A stretch of DNA of 21,663 nucleotides, taken from JBFMAE01 sp040756085 (GTDB lineage Bacteria; Desulfobacterota; BSN033; UBA1163). Below are positions 1-8,882 of the stretch, in pieces (the first letter of the stretch is position 1; the number at the start of each line of letters is the position of its first letter). The translations under genes and the position numbers were made by a program. Location of the stretch: assembly GCA_040756085.1 (NCBI GenBank), contig JBFMAE010000081.1, positions 1 through 21,663 on the forward strand. The letters are read 5' to 3'. The notes below the pieces were generated by a model. It was not told where the DNA came from and made no database searches. It saw only the letters and a list, made by a program, of their open reading frames with translations.

Positions 1-148
1 ACCACCATAAAAAGGCAATTTCCACCCTTTTGATGATACCTTCCCCTGTGGAATAAGAATCATACTCGATAGCATCACGTATTATTTGCTCCACTATTGG
101 GAGTTTTATCTTTTCAGAGAAGACGTATAACCTATTCCACAGGGTCAC
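1..148 (-). CDS. Possible partial ORF running off the left edge
   Basis: On the minus strand a frame stays open from about position 180 to the left edge, with a possible GTG start at 146-148. It would encode about 49 residues with a plausible mixed composition, including a stretch VEQIIRDAIEYDSYSTGEG. I recognise no family, and no clear ribosome binding site precedes the GTG. It may be the start or a remnant of a gene beyond the window, or chance. Between 149 and 296 I see no supported gene. Confidence 0.2.
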   Translation of the reverse strand, partial: MTLWNRLYVFSEKIKLPIVEQIIRDAIEYDSYSTGEGIIKRVEIAFLWW

Positions 149-296
149 TATTTGGTTGATCCAGTGGATGACATTGATTTAACGGCCGTCCCTCTATGGG
201 TAATGGTTTGATGAATCCAAGCGCCGAATTTAATGCAACAACAGGGTTTAGTTACTTTTAAGATCTGTAAAAAACATATCCTTGGTTCGTTGAACC

Positions 297-2324
297 CTAC
301 CCATTCATACTTTTTATGACAAATTCTATGATATCCATCACGGCAATAGGGATCTTCTTTTTTCGGGCTGTAGTCAGGATGGTACGGACGCACTGCTGAC
401 AGGCAGTGATCACCATGTCCGCTCCTGTGGCCTTGATCTCATCGATCTTCGCCTGAGCCAGGGCTGCTGAGAGATCTGGACGTACTATCTCCAGGTTACC
501 CCCTCCTCCACAACACTTACACTGTTCTCTATTTCCTTCCATCTCCACCAATTCCACACCCGGAATGGCCCGCAGGATTTCCCGTGGGGCTTCATAAACT
601 CCACTGGCTCTCCCAAGGTCGCAGGGATCATGATAGGTAACTTTCGTTGTTTTCTCTTTGAAGCTGATCATGTCTTCGTCGATTAATTTCTTGACGAATT
701 GGGTAGAATGAAAGATCTCGATTCCCGTATTGCATTGCTCCATCCAGGTGTGGTAACAAGAGGGACAAGCAAAGACAATCTTTTCTGCTCCTCTTTCTTT
801 CACTTTTTCCAAATTGTGTTGGATCAGAGCTTCAGCATCCTTTTCCATTCCTGCCGCGATCAGGGGGAAACCGCAGCACCACTCCTCCCCTCCCAGAATG
901 GTGAAATCGACTCTGGCCTTATCCAGAATTTGAACAAAGGATTGAGGAATTCTCTTCGTCATCGGGAAATAGGAAGCTACACAGCCAACGAAGTAGACCA
1001 CCTTTGCCTTTTCCTTCTGGAACATATCCTTCGGGACTTCTCCCAAGGCCTGGACCCACATCGGCCGGTCCTCGTTTGGCTCACCGAGAATATTATGGAC
1101 TCTATTCAAAGCCTCCGCTACATGGTCCAGTATATGAGGATACTCTCCCTTTTCCACCATGAATCCTCGCGCCGCTATTCTCAATTCCCTTGTATTGATA
1201 AACGCAGGGCATACAATTTTACACCTTCCGCATAAGGTGCAGAGGTACGGATGCTCGGAATACTCTTTGGGCATCGCTTTGGTCTTTGTGAATCCGACGA
1301 ACATCCCTGGCAAACCATATGTTTTCCTGATGAAAGATTTGAGGTTAGTAAAAAAACCTCCCATCGTAGTCTCTAATTGTTGTGTTTGTGCGTATACCGG
1401 GCAGACATCCACACAGCTACCACATTTCACGCATGAATCGAGCGCGATGAGTTCCCAAATAGAAAGAGGAAGGGAAGCCTTTTTGGTACCGGGTTTAAAT
1501 GCTTCTTTGGGCAACAGGTTCATGAACATGACTATCGGTATCGTGATGATATGCCAAAGTTTTTTATTAAATGGGATAAAGCCAACCAGAGTAGCCAGGA
1601 ATAGTCCAGATATAGACCACAACGGATAGTTGAGGGAGGACCACGGTAGCCCCATAGGGGCAATAATTTTACTCAGACCAAATGATAAGAACCAATATTG
1701 GGCCACAGAGCGCGGAAGGGAATAGGTTAAAATGCTCGTCGCCTCACAGAAAAACCGAAGGATGAACCATCCCCCTAAGAGATTGACTGCAACAATATCT
1801 CCGGTCGATGTCTTAAAATTTACAGCTTTCGCCACGAATCTCCGGTAGATGGCGATGAACTCTCCCATCAATATCATGGCTCCAAAGAGGTCAAAGGAAA
1901 TCGCAAAAAGGGCATCGGAAAAGCCCAGGGTTGAACTGACCAGATCGCTGAAGTAATAAAAGTCACAAAATGGTGCATAAAAAAACTTAATCAAGTGTGG
2001 AACCCTCTCAAATTGGGGCATCATCTCCACTTTCAGATGGCCCGCAATGAGGATTCCAGGGTAACCGATCATGATCAAAATTTTCATCAACCATCTCAGT
2101 TTGTCCTGACCGAAAAGTTTCCTCTGAAGGATTCCATCTAAAAACATTATCTTGATTAGTTCCACAATTTTTGCGCTAAACAGGGTTGAAAAAACTCCTC
2201 TTACAAGGGCCCATAAATCCCATTGTCCTCGCCAGTAAAGGAATATTCTCAAGGCAAGACCAGCAAAAAAGACTATCGCGCCCAACATAAAAAGAGTCAC
2301 AAAGAGCGGATGATCATTCACCAT
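297..2324 (-). CDS. Membrane-bound Fe-S / cysteine-rich-domain oxidoreductase (ETF:menaquinone oxidoreductase-like)
   Basis: A 675-residue protein with a membrane part and a soluble redox part. Residues about 1-270 hold several hydrophobic segments resembling a NarI-type cytochrome b domain. Two ferredoxin-like [4Fe-4S] motifs follow: C298/C301/C304/C308 (CVKCGSCVDVCP) and C362/C365/C368/C372 (CTLCGRCKIVCP). Then come two HdrB/GlpC-type cysteine-rich domains, the first with C448, CCG at 483-485 and CPSC at 520-523, the second with C568, CCGGGG at 604-609 and C642/C645. Known proteins with this architecture pass electrons from electron-transfer flavoprotein to menaquinone during acyl-CoA oxidation in syntrophs and sulfate reducers; that role is inferred here, because no etfAB or intact acyl-CoA dehydrogenase lies in the window. 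The ATG start is supported by a GGGGGAG ribosome binding site about 5 bases upstream. An HdrD-like or lactate-oxidase-like partner cannot be excluded. Confidence 0.85.
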   Translation of the reverse strand: MVNDHPLFVTLFMLGAIVFFAGLALRIFLYWRGQWDLWALVRGVFSTLFSAKIVELIKIMFLDGILQRKLFGQDKLRWLMKILIMIGYPGILIAGHLKVEMMPQFERVPHLIKFFYAPFCDFYYFSDLVSSTLGFSDALFAISFDLFGAMILMGEFIAIYRRFVAKAVNFKTSTGDIVAVNLLGGWFILRFFCEATSILTYSLPRSVAQYWFLSFGLSKIIAPMGLPWSSLNYPLWSISGLFLATLVGFIPFNKKLWHIITIPIVMFMNLLPKEAFKPGTKKASLPLSIWELIALDSCVKCGSCVDVCPVYAQTQQLETTMGGFFTNLKSFIRKTYGLPGMFVGFTKTKAMPKEYSEHPYLCTLCGRCKIVCPAFINTRELRIAARGFMVEKGEYPHILDHVAEALNRVHNILGEPNEDRPMWVQALGEVPKDMFQKEKAKVVYFVGCVASYFPMTKRIPQSFVQILDKARVDFTILGGEEWCCGFPLIAAGMEKDAEALIQHNLEKVKERGAEKIVFACPSCYHTWMEQCNTGIEIFHSTQFVKKLIDEDMISFKEKTTKVTYHDPCDLGRASGVYEAPREILRAIPGVELVEMEGNREQCKCCGGGGNLEIVRPDLSAALAQAKIDEIKATGADMVITACQQCVRTILTTARKKKIPIAVMDIIEFVIKSMNG

Positions 2325-2697
2325 ATATCTCCCCCAGGTTGCTGACTTATATCATAGATAGAATGTCCTTTTAAAACATATCCTGTCGATAAAGTCCACC
2401 GCCTTGGAAAAACTTTAAAATCTTATAATATTATTCTGTAACATAGGAAGAAAAATTTTGCATTATAATTAACTATCGATTTCTGGTCATAATCTTAACA
2501 CTTATCTCAAACTCTATCCATGAGGATTACACGAAATATATTCTATTCATTTCAGATTTTTCAATTTACCATCTTTCATCTATATCATTTGATATTAGTT
2601 ATTATATTGAATTAAGCCCCTATTAATTTTTCCTTGTGCGATAAAAGTTTCCGTGTTATTTTTAAATTAGGATAGACGAAAAGAAATCTTTATCGCT
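2325..2697. other. AT-rich divergent intergenic region
   Basis: This 373-base gap separates the minus-strand oxidoreductase from the plus-strand kinase, so it should hold outward promoters for both. I see no gene. A weak promoter-like pair faces the kinase: TTGTGC at 2634-2639 and TATTTT at 2657-2662, with a 17-base spacer. Each hexamer matches consensus only partly, so the assignment is tentative. Confidence 0.35.
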
Positions 2698-3776
2698 ATG
2701 AAGCAGGGAGTGGTCTTCATCGATGACCAAAACCGTGTTGCTTACTGCAATCCGGCAGCAGAGAAGATTCGGAACATTAGACTGGACCAAATATTGGGTC
2801 AATCCATCCTCAATTGCCATCCTGACAAAGTCCATCCGAAAGTGCTAAAGATTATCGAAGAGTTGAGATCAGGTAAGGTGAAGGGACACCACCGGATGAA
2901 TATCCAGAAGGTAAAAGGGAAATTTTATGACAATACCTATTCTGCTGTCTGGGGTCCTCGGAATAAATATTTAGGCGTGATCGTTGTCAGTCAGGAAGTT
3001 ACTGAACGGAAAAAGGCAGAGGATGAACTCAAAGAGGCTATGGAAAAACTACGGTTGGCCAATGAGGAGCTGAAACGTTTAGACCAGATGAAGGATGATT
3101 TTCTGTCCAATGTTAGCCATGAATTAAAAACTCCCTTGATCTCGGTGATGGGATATATTGGAATGATTCTTAAGGAGAAGTTAGGTTCGTTGACCGAACA
3201 GCAGAGGAAGTCCTTAGAAATTTCCTATAAGAACCTCCTGAAACTGGGAAAGAACATCGATGACCTTCTGGACCTGGCCGAACTGGGAATACAGAAAGAG
3301 GCCTGGACATTCGAACTAGTCGATCTATCCAAGGTGGTCGAATTTTCTTGCGCGACCGTTGAACCGTTAGCTAAGGAACATCAGATCCAACTGGAGATTC
3401 AACTCCCTCCAGATCCGGTCAGGGTTTCCGGTGTGGAGGAAAAACTAAATCAACTCTTCGACAACCTTCTTACCAATGCCATTAAGTATAACCGTCAAGA
3501 TGGGAAAATCAATGTCAGCCTCCATCAGGATTCTGAATTTGCCTTTACCCGTATCAGGACACAGGGGTTGGAATTTCCAACCAATCCCTCAAGGAAGTTT
3601 TTACCCGCCATTTTCAAGAAAAAGCCAAACCCCTTGGAAATGTCAAAGGGCTAGGGATTGGTCTTTCCCTGGTTCAGGAAATTGTTAAAATCCATCGGGG
3701 AGAGATCAACATCGAAAGCGAAGTAGGGAAAGGGACAACCTTTATTGTGAGACTCCCCAAAAGCAGTCTGGAGTAA
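2698..3776 (+). pseudogene. PAS-domain sensor histidine kinase, frameshifted in the ATPase domain
   Basis: Residues about 1-100 form a PAS domain (GVVFIDDQNRVAYCNPAAEKI, ending in VTERKKAEDEL). A coiled-coil linker follows, then a HisKA domain with the H-box FLSNVSHELKTPL, whose histidine is the predicted phosphorylation site. The HATPase_c N-box (LFDNLLTNAIKYN) lies near 3455-3490. The frame then runs out of homology and stops at 3652-3654. The missing part continues in the third frame as DTGVGIS (G1 box, from 3558), GLGIGLSLVQEIV (G2 box) and GKGTTFIVRLP, ending at TAA 3774-3776. One lost base near 3552-3557 explains this; restoring it would give ISDTGVGI. It is either a real mutation or a sequence error. 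The N-terminus starts abruptly at the PAS domain with a poor ribosome binding site and an in-frame stop at 2668, so it may also be 5'-truncated. No response regulator is adjacent. Confidence 0.8.
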
Positions 3777-3919
3777 TGAGTTCGAAGTTCGGAGCCTTAT
3801 GTTTTGATCATCTGAATAATTCCGCATTCCGAAACCGGCATCGTTCAACCCTCCTCTGAGATCTCTAATTGGAGGACCTCCAGATCACTATTGGTGTAGC
3901 ACAAAAATATCGCTGTACT

Positions 3920-4117
3920 TCAAATGTGATTTTCAATAGACTTAGCGGCCTTAAAGGAGGTTACAAACGTATCGAAATATATGTGCAACACCACTAGCCC
4001 GAATCCTGGGTCCGATTCTCTCAAAAAATGTTCTAAAATCTTATCTGGCTGGGATTGAACGAAAGTGGGAAACAAGAACAGGAGACCCAACAAAATTGCG
4101 ATTCTTGTTTTGTTCAT
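3920..4117 (-). CDS. Small putative secreted protein
   Basis: A 65-residue ORF. Residues 1-23 look like a signal peptide: a basic MNKTR start, a hydrophobic core ILLGLLFLFPTFV, then a polar exit at QSQ. The mature part would be about 42 residues of mixed composition without cysteines. The ATG is preceded by GGGAAGG at 7 bases. It starts 24 bases after the stop of the upstream minus-strand gene, so it could be the last gene of the efp operon. I recognise no family. The short length leaves open that it is the stub of a longer broken gene. Confidence 0.4.
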   Translation of the reverse strand: MNKTRIAILLGLLFLFPTFVQSQPDKILEHFLRESDPGFGLVVLHIYFDTFVTSFKAAKSIENHI

Positions 4118-4141
4118 ACTTCAACCTTCCCATTACGATTA

Positions 4142-4501
4142 CTAAACCAAATTATTTTCGATCAAGAAGTTCATCGACGCCTGACATGAAGTGGTGGTCA
4201 GAGAGATGGCCTCAGAAATGGAACGCTGGGCTTCCAGAAATTGGGACATCTGGACCCTTCCGATCACCTCCATCACCTTCCGCTCCAGGTCGCTGTAATG
4301 GCCCAGTCCCAATACATTCTCCGCGATCCTGAGTTCCCGGAGCAATCCTTCCAGATACCATACCAATACTTTTAACCCACCAGACCTTTCTTCATTCTTT
4401 AAAGAAACCAATTGATCCAAAAGGCCAGTCCCGATGATCAAACCTGATTTCATCTTCTCCGAATATTGAAAATCTAAAATCGCCTCTTTCGTCTCCATCA
4501 T
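4142..4501 (-). CDS. Conserved-looking helical protein of unknown function downstream of efp
   Basis: A 119-residue soluble protein, predicted mostly alpha-helical from its heptad-like leucines, with no signal peptide, cysteine motif or recognisable catalytic motif. Two consecutive ATGs (4501 and 4498) follow a GGAGAA ribosome binding site; the second has the better spacing. The gene begins 8 bases after the efp stop and is almost certainly cotranscribed with it. I do not recognise the family and assign no function. Confidence 0.7.
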   Translation of the reverse strand: MMETKEAILDFQYSEKMKSGLIIGTGLLDQLVSLKNEERSGGLKVLVWYLEGLLRELRIAENVLGLGHYSDLERKVMEVIGRVQMSQFLEAQRSISEAISLTTTSCQASMNFLIENNLV

Positions 4502-4509
4502 AGCTTCTC

Positions 4510-5118
4510 CTAAATCCCCCCGTTTGCCCCCTTTTTAAAAGGGGTGGGGGGGATTATTTTTTTTGCCCGCTCGATATATTTCTTCGTCGCAACATTCACC
4601 TTTACCACATCCCCCCGTTTAATAAACTGGGGGACCTGAATCTGCATCCCATTGGAGAGGGTGGCAGGTTTGTAGACTTCGTCCTGAAGACTGCTGAGAC
4701 TGGGAGGGGTGGAGGTAACTTCCAATTCGACCCATTCCGGAAAGAGGACATGGACCGGAACTTCCTCCAAAAATTCCACGATGAGCCTCCTATTGGGTTG
4801 GAGGAAAGGGACAAAATCCTCCATCAGTTTTCGGTCCAGTTCAATCTGCTCATAAGAATCAGGATCCATCAGATAATAAGTTCCACCGTTTTCATAGAGA
4901 TATTCCATGGTCTTTCGATTCAGGTCCACCTCCTCCAATCTTTCATCGGGCTTGAATTTCTTATCCAGAAGGAGGCCCGATTGAATCTCCTTTAATTTGG
5001 CGTGGACCAATCCACCCATCTTCCCACCGCCCATGTGATATTCGGTGGAGATGACCTTATAGAGATTCTTCTCAAATCGAAGGATCGTTCCTGTCTTTAG
5101 GTCGGCTGCTTGAACCAT
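4510..5118 (-). CDS. efp: Translation elongation factor P, divergent type
   Basis: A 202-residue protein. EF-P binds stalled ribosomes between the P and E sites and promotes peptide bond formation at polyproline stretches. The KOW-like N-terminal domain (residues 1-65), central OB domain and C-terminal OB domain (PATLSNGMQIQVPQFIKRGDVVKVN) are all recognisable. The tip loop that carries the modified lysine in classical EF-P (PGKG) reads GGGKMGG here, with lysine at position 33. The proline is lost but the lysine kept, so the modification state is uncertain and a paralogue role is possible. The ATG follows GGAGGGGG. The last residues (PPTPFKKGANGGI) are encoded by a palindromic repeat at 4512-4557 that replaced the natural end. 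No modification enzyme (epmA, epmB, earP or ymfI) is nearby. Confidence 0.85.
   Translation of the reverse strand: MVQAADLKTGTILRFEKNLYKVISTEYHMGGGKMGGLVHAKLKEIQSGLLLDKKFKPDERLEEVDLNRKTMEYLYENGGTYYLMDPDSYEQIELDRKLMEDFVPFLQPNRRLIVEFLEEVPVHVLFPEWVELEVTSTPPSLSSLQDEVYKPATLSNGMQIQVPQFIKRGDVVKVNVATKKYIERAKKIIPPTPFKKGANGGI
4512..4557. repeat. Palindromic repeat at the 3' end of efp
   Basis: An imperfect inverted repeat: aaatcccccc with gccccctttt on the left mirror aaaaggggtg and ggggggatta on the right. It resembles a widespread intergenic palindrome family of CCCCCTTT/AAAGGGGG type. It lies inside the efp coding frame and supplies its last residues and stop codon. It could also form a transcript hairpin between efp and the next gene. 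Confidence 0.65.
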
Positions 5119-5216
5119 CTTCCCCCTCCTTTAAATGGCTTCTATCGGGTGGTAGAAAAAAGATTGGAGAAGAACTGTTTGATCGGTAGGAGAATTATCA
5201 GAAAAGGAGGTAAAAA

Positions 5217-5327
5217 TCAACCCTTCGATTTTCCCCGCCTAAAACATTGGGTTTGTTCAGGGTTGATACTGAGCGGCGCTTCGGACCCTTCCTCTAAAGG
5301 GTGGATTTTGGGGCCGTCGAAGTATCA
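5217..5327. repeat. Composite palindromic repeat, copy A
   Basis: This block shares order and sequence with the block at 12398-12548. Both open with TCAACCCTTCGA, contain GGGTTGA followed two bases later by CTGAGCGGCGCTTC, and close with GTCG then a GAA-containing arm. Copy A is about 110 bases. Its right arm overlaps the end of the HMG-CoA lyase gene, where TCA at 5325-5327 supplies the stop codon on the minus strand. The rest of the 5119-5216 gap shows no gene. Confidence 0.65.
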
Positions 5328-6236
5328 AGCTACTTCCCAACAAATTCTCCCTGCTTTAAGAAGGTGACTTGGAAGATCTCTCCGGATGATTTCCCTGGCA
5401 TATTTAGCACAATCGACCAATCTTTGGAGATCAACCCCTGTATCGATTCCCATCTCCTGCAGCATATTTACCAGGTCCTCAGTGGCCACATTGCCCGAGG
5501 CACCTGGAGCATAAGGACACCCGCCCATTCCTCCAATGGATCCATCAAAAACCGTTACTTCTTCTTGGAGAGCGGCTAAGACATTTGCTAAAGCCGTACT
5601 TCGGGTATCATGGAAATGAAGGGCAAGGCCCATTGAACCTAATCGTGGTTTGATTTGTTCGACGATCCGACTTACCTGAACCGGATTGGCCATTCCAGTC
5701 GTATCTCCTAAGGCGATTTCATGAATACCTAAGTTCTTATATTCTTCAACGATGAATTCCACCTTTTCTTGAGGGACCCTTCCCTCATAAGGACACCCAA
5801 ATGCCGTTACGACATATCCTCTTATACGCATCCCACTGTTAAGGGCCCTTTCGGCAATATTATGAAATCCTTTGAGGGATTCACTGACAGACATCCTGAC
5901 ATTCTTTTGATTGTGGGTCTCGGAGGCGGAGACGAAGAAGGCTATCTCCTCAACCCCTGAAGCCAATGCCCTTTCTAAACCTTTCTCATTCGGGACAAGC
6001 GTGGAGTAAGTGATACCCGGTCTTCGATGGACTCTTTTTACAACTTCCTCTGAATCCTGGAGTTGGGGGATGGCTTTGGGGTGAACAAAGGAGGTGATTT
6101 CAATCCGTTTTAGACCAGTTTCGGAAAGCCGTTCGATCAATTTGATCTTCTTCTCCGTCGGAACAAAGTTCCCTTCGTTTTGAAGTCCATCACGAGGTCC
6201 CACCTCGACAATGGTCACTGACTTAGGGAGGTTCAT
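5325..6236 (-). CDS. mvaB: Hydroxymethylglutaryl-CoA lyase
   Basis: A 303-residue TIM-barrel lyase of the DRE/HMGL family, full length for bacterial HMG-CoA lyase. It cleaves (S)-HMG-CoA to acetyl-CoA and acetoacetate in the cytoplasm. Visible catalytic features are R15-D16 (VGPRDGLQNE), metal ligands H207 and H209 (ALHFHDT), and the flexible-loop cysteine C240 with N249 (GGMGGCPYAPGASGN). The loop motif separates it from the homocitrate and isopropylmalate synthases of the same superfamily. The ATG has AAGGAG 8 bases upstream. The gene lies 23 bases after HMG-CoA reductase on the same strand, the order of the Pseudomonas mevalonii mvaAB operon, so mevalonate degradation is the likely job. 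Leucine catabolism is the alternative, but no leucine-pathway carboxylase or dehydrogenase is linked. Confidence 0.95.
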   Translation of the reverse strand: MNLPKSVTIVEVGPRDGLQNEGNFVPTEKKIKLIERLSETGLKRIEITSFVHPKAIPQLQDSEEVVKRVHRRPGITYSTLVPNEKGLERALASGVEEIAFFVSASETHNQKNVRMSVSESLKGFHNIAERALNSGMRIRGYVVTAFGCPYEGRVPQEKVEFIVEEYKNLGIHEIALGDTTGMANPVQVSRIVEQIKPRLGSMGLALHFHDTRSTALANVLAALQEEVTVFDGSIGGMGGCPYAPGASGNVATEDLVNMLQEMGIDTGVDLQRLVDCAKYAREIIRRDLPSHLLKAGRICWEVA

Positions 6237-6259
6237 GGATAGCGCTCCTTCCCATTTCT

Positions 6260-7528
6260 CTATTTTTTATTCAACTCCTCTAAAATCTCTTTGGCCCGGT
6301 CAACCCTAACTTTTTTCTCTTCGACAAGTCTCTTCGCCACTTCGTCTATCAAAGACCCTGTTGCTCCAGCCATAACAGCGATATTCTTAGCATGAAGGGA
6401 CATATGGCCTCTTTGAACCCCTTCCGTCGCCAAAACCCTTAAGGCGGCCAGGTTCTGAGCCAGCCCCACTGCACCAATGATCTCTCCCAATTCCACAGCA
6501 GACCTCACACCTAAGATCTTCACCGCCACCTGTGAAACTGGATTGACCTTCGTTGCTCCTCCTACCAGTCCTACGGCCATTGGAAGTTCCAATGTCCCTA
6601 CCAAATTCCCATCTCCATCTTTCTCCCAGGTAGTTAAGGGGCTGTATTGACCCGACCGCACTGCATAGGTATGTGCACCGGCTTCAATCGCCCGGGTATC
6701 GTTCCCCGTAGCGATCACAACTGCAATGATTCCATTCATGATGCCTTTATTATGTGTGGCAGCTCGATAGGGATCAGCCTCGGCAAAAGTCTGTGCATAG
6801 ATGATGCCTTCAACAGCATCCTCACCACCCAAAGCCTCTTTTGTCACCTTTGTCCTGGCTCTGACCAGCCTCTTATCTGCAAGATTTGATAGTATTCTTA
6901 GATAGACCCTCCCTCCTGTCCATTCCTCAATAAACGGAGCGAGGGCCTCAGCCATCGTATTCACAGCATTGGCGCCCATGGCATCTCGGGTGTCAACGAT
7001 GAGATGGATGATCACCATATCGCCGAGAGAGGTATGGAGAACTCTGATCTCAATATCCTTGGCTCCCCCTCCGAGGCTTACAAGCATCGGATCCTGAGCG
7101 TTCGCCAATTCCAGGATTTCCTCTTTCCTTTCAAAAAGGGCCATCCGGGTAGCATGGGCATCAGAGATATGAACCAATTGAATCTGTGCAATCATGACCG
7201 GTCCAGTATTCATCACGAAAAATCCTCCGCCGCTTCTTGCAAATCTGGCAGCATTACTTGCTGCAGCAATGACAGAAGGTTCCTCGATGGCCATCGGGAT
7301 GAGATACTCCTTTCCATTGATAAGAAAGTTCATGGCAATTCCAATGGGAAGCTGTATGGTTCCGATCACATTCTCAATCATGCGATTGGCCGTTTCAAAG
7401 TTGAGCGCCCCTTCTTTGGTCAATGTGTGAAGATCTTCCTCTCTCAAATTGGAGAAGATCTGTAGGACCTTCAATCTCTCCTCCAGACTCATCTTGTGGA
7501 AACCAGAGATTCGACTTGTTTTCTCCAT
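6260..7528 (-). CDS. mvaA: Hydroxymethylglutaryl-CoA reductase, class II (degradative type)
   Basis: A 422-residue cytoplasmic enzyme interconverting mevalonate and HMG-CoA. Its length and motifs match the class II family (P. mevalonii enzyme 428 residues) and there is no membrane domain. Visible features are ENVIGTIQLPIG near 52-63, the glutamate pair in IEEPSV (82/83), DAMGANAVNT (182-191), K261 in THNKGIMNG, D277 in TGNDTRA, and H375 in RGHMSLH. The last three sit six residues before the known catalytic K267, D283 and H381 of P. mevalonii. The ATG follows GGAGG at about 9 bases. Class II enzymes can be biosynthetic in some archaea and bacteria, but pairing with HMG-CoA lyase and a transporter, and absence of mevalonate kinase genes, favour oxidation of mevalonate. 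Cofactor preference cannot be settled by eye. Confidence 0.95.
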   Translation of the reverse strand: MEKTSRISGFHKMSLEERLKVLQIFSNLREEDLHTLTKEGALNFETANRMIENVIGTIQLPIGIAMNFLINGKEYLIPMAIEEPSVIAAASNAARFARSGGGFFVMNTGPVMIAQIQLVHISDAHATRMALFERKEEILELANAQDPMLVSLGGGAKDIEIRVLHTSLGDMVIIHLIVDTRDAMGANAVNTMAEALAPFIEEWTGGRVYLRILSNLADKRLVRARTKVTKEALGGEDAVEGIIYAQTFAEADPYRAATHNKGIMNGIIAVVIATGNDTRAIEAGAHTYAVRSGQYSPLTTWEKDGDGNLVGTLELPMAVGLVGGATKVNPVSQVAVKILGVRSAVELGEIIGAVGLAQNLAALRVLATEGVQRGHMSLHAKNIAVMAGATGSLIDEVAKRLVEEKKVRVDRAKEILEELNKK

Positions 7529-7568
7529 ATATTGAATACCTCCTCAGATCAAATCATAACGACACGAA

Positions 7569-8882
7569 TTATTTAATCATCATATTTGGAAGCCACAAGA
7601 CTATCTGTGGAAACACCATGCACAAACCCAAACTAATCGCTTGCAGGATGACAAAAGGAATAATCGATCGGTAAATATCGCCCATGGTTATGCCTTCTGG
7701 AGCAACCCCCCTGAGGTAGAAGAGAGTGTAACCAAAAGGTGGGGTGATATAATCCATTTGTGCATTTATGAGATAGAGGATACCGAACCATATTGTGTTA
7801 AAACCCAGACTCTTGATGATAGGAAGAAAGATAGGGATACTGAGTAGAATTTCCCCTATTTCGTCTAAAAACATTCCTGTGAACACGGAAGAAAGCATCA
7901 TTCCAATAAGGATGATCCAGCGATTTACTTGCAGCCCGATCACTATCTCTTTTATCAAATTCACACCACCGACTGCGGTAAAAGTATAAACAAAGATTTT
8001 GGCAGCAATCGTAATCCACACAATCATACAAGTAAGCCTTAATGTTGCATAACACGCATTCTTAACAATTTGCCAATTGAATCGGCGATGAACGATAGCA
8101 CAAAAGACAGCACCCACAGCACCTACACCTGCAGCCTCTGTAGGAGTAGCCATTCCGGTATAAATCGACCCCAAGACCATGATGACAAGGATTACGGGAA
8201 GAATTATACTTTTAAGACCTACAATTTTTTTACACCAGCCCCCTCTCTCTTCACGAGGAAGTGGCGGACCGAGGTCTGGCCGGAGGAAACATCTTACACC
8301 TATATAGATTATGTATAGGATAGAAAGAAGCAACCCGGGAAAGACGCTACCCATGAACATCTTCCCTACGGATTCTTCTGCTACTTGGGCGTAAACAATC
8401 GTTATCACACTGGGAGGAATAAGGATTCCTAATGTTCCCCCCGCCGCAATGCATCCCAGTGCTATATCCTTTCTATAGCCACGCTTTAGCATAGCCGGCA
8501 AGGCAATAATTCCCATCGTGGTTGTAGCAGTACCAACTATTCCGGTCATAGCAGCCATGAGGGTACAGATACCAACGGTCCCCATCGCCAGACCGCCCCT
8601 TAAAGGTCCCGCCCATTGGTGCATTGCTGTGTAAAGGTCTTCGGCTACTCCTGACTCTTGTAGCATGAATGCCATAAAAATAAAGAGTGGAATAGCTACA
8701 TAAACGTGTTCTGACATCACGCCAGAGGTAGCGCTGGTAACTAAATAGAGGGCTTTAGGACCCCACAGGAAATAAGTGAAAATCAAGCCAAGACTGCTGA
8801 GGGTGAAAGCGAGAGGAAGTCCTAAAAACAACAATACGATGAAAGACGAAAACATAAGCACCGTAATAAGTTCGATACTCAT
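7569..8882 (-). CDS. dctM: TRAP transporter large permease, DctM family
   Basis: A 437-residue integral membrane protein with about 12 hydrophobic segments, typical of DctM/TRAP large subunits. These form the ion-coupled (usually Na+) elevator that moves an organic acid delivered by the binding protein. The family motif GTLGILIPPS followed by a conserved AEESVGKMFMGSVFPG segment is present, with a matching second-half motif around FLDEIGEILLSIPIFLPI. The start codon overlaps the dctQ stop (ATGA), indicating translational coupling. HMG-CoA reductase follows after 40 bases on the same strand. The substrate is inferred from context to be mevalonate or a close hydroxy acid. Confidence 0.93.
   Translation of the reverse strand: MSIELITVLMFSSFIVLLFLGLPLAFTLSSLGLIFTYFLWGPKALYLVTSATSGVMSEHVYVAIPLFIFMAFMLQESGVAEDLYTAMHQWAGPLRGGLAMGTVGICTLMAAMTGIVGTATTTMGIIALPAMLKRGYRKDIALGCIAAGGTLGILIPPSVITIVYAQVAEESVGKMFMGSVFPGLLLSILYIIYIGVRCFLRPDLGPPLPREERGGWCKKIVGLKSIILPVILVIMVLGSIYTGMATPTEAAGVGAVGAVFCAIVHRRFNWQIVKNACYATLRLTCMIVWITIAAKIFVYTFTAVGGVNLIKEIVIGLQVNRWIILIGMMLSSVFTGMFLDEIGEILLSIPIFLPIIKSLGFNTIWFGILYLINAQMDYITPPFGYTLFYLRGVAPEGITMGDIYRSIIPFVILQAISLGLCMVFPQIVLWLPNMMIK

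Noticed and set aside
148..393. Minus-strand ORF of 81 residues
   Set aside because: It overlaps the oxidoreductase 3' end in another frame, has odd composition and no recognisable motif.
699..1629. Two plus-strand ORFs of 178 and 156 residues
   Set aside because: They lie opposite the oxidoreductase gene, whose cysteine motifs are intact, and show no domain of their own.
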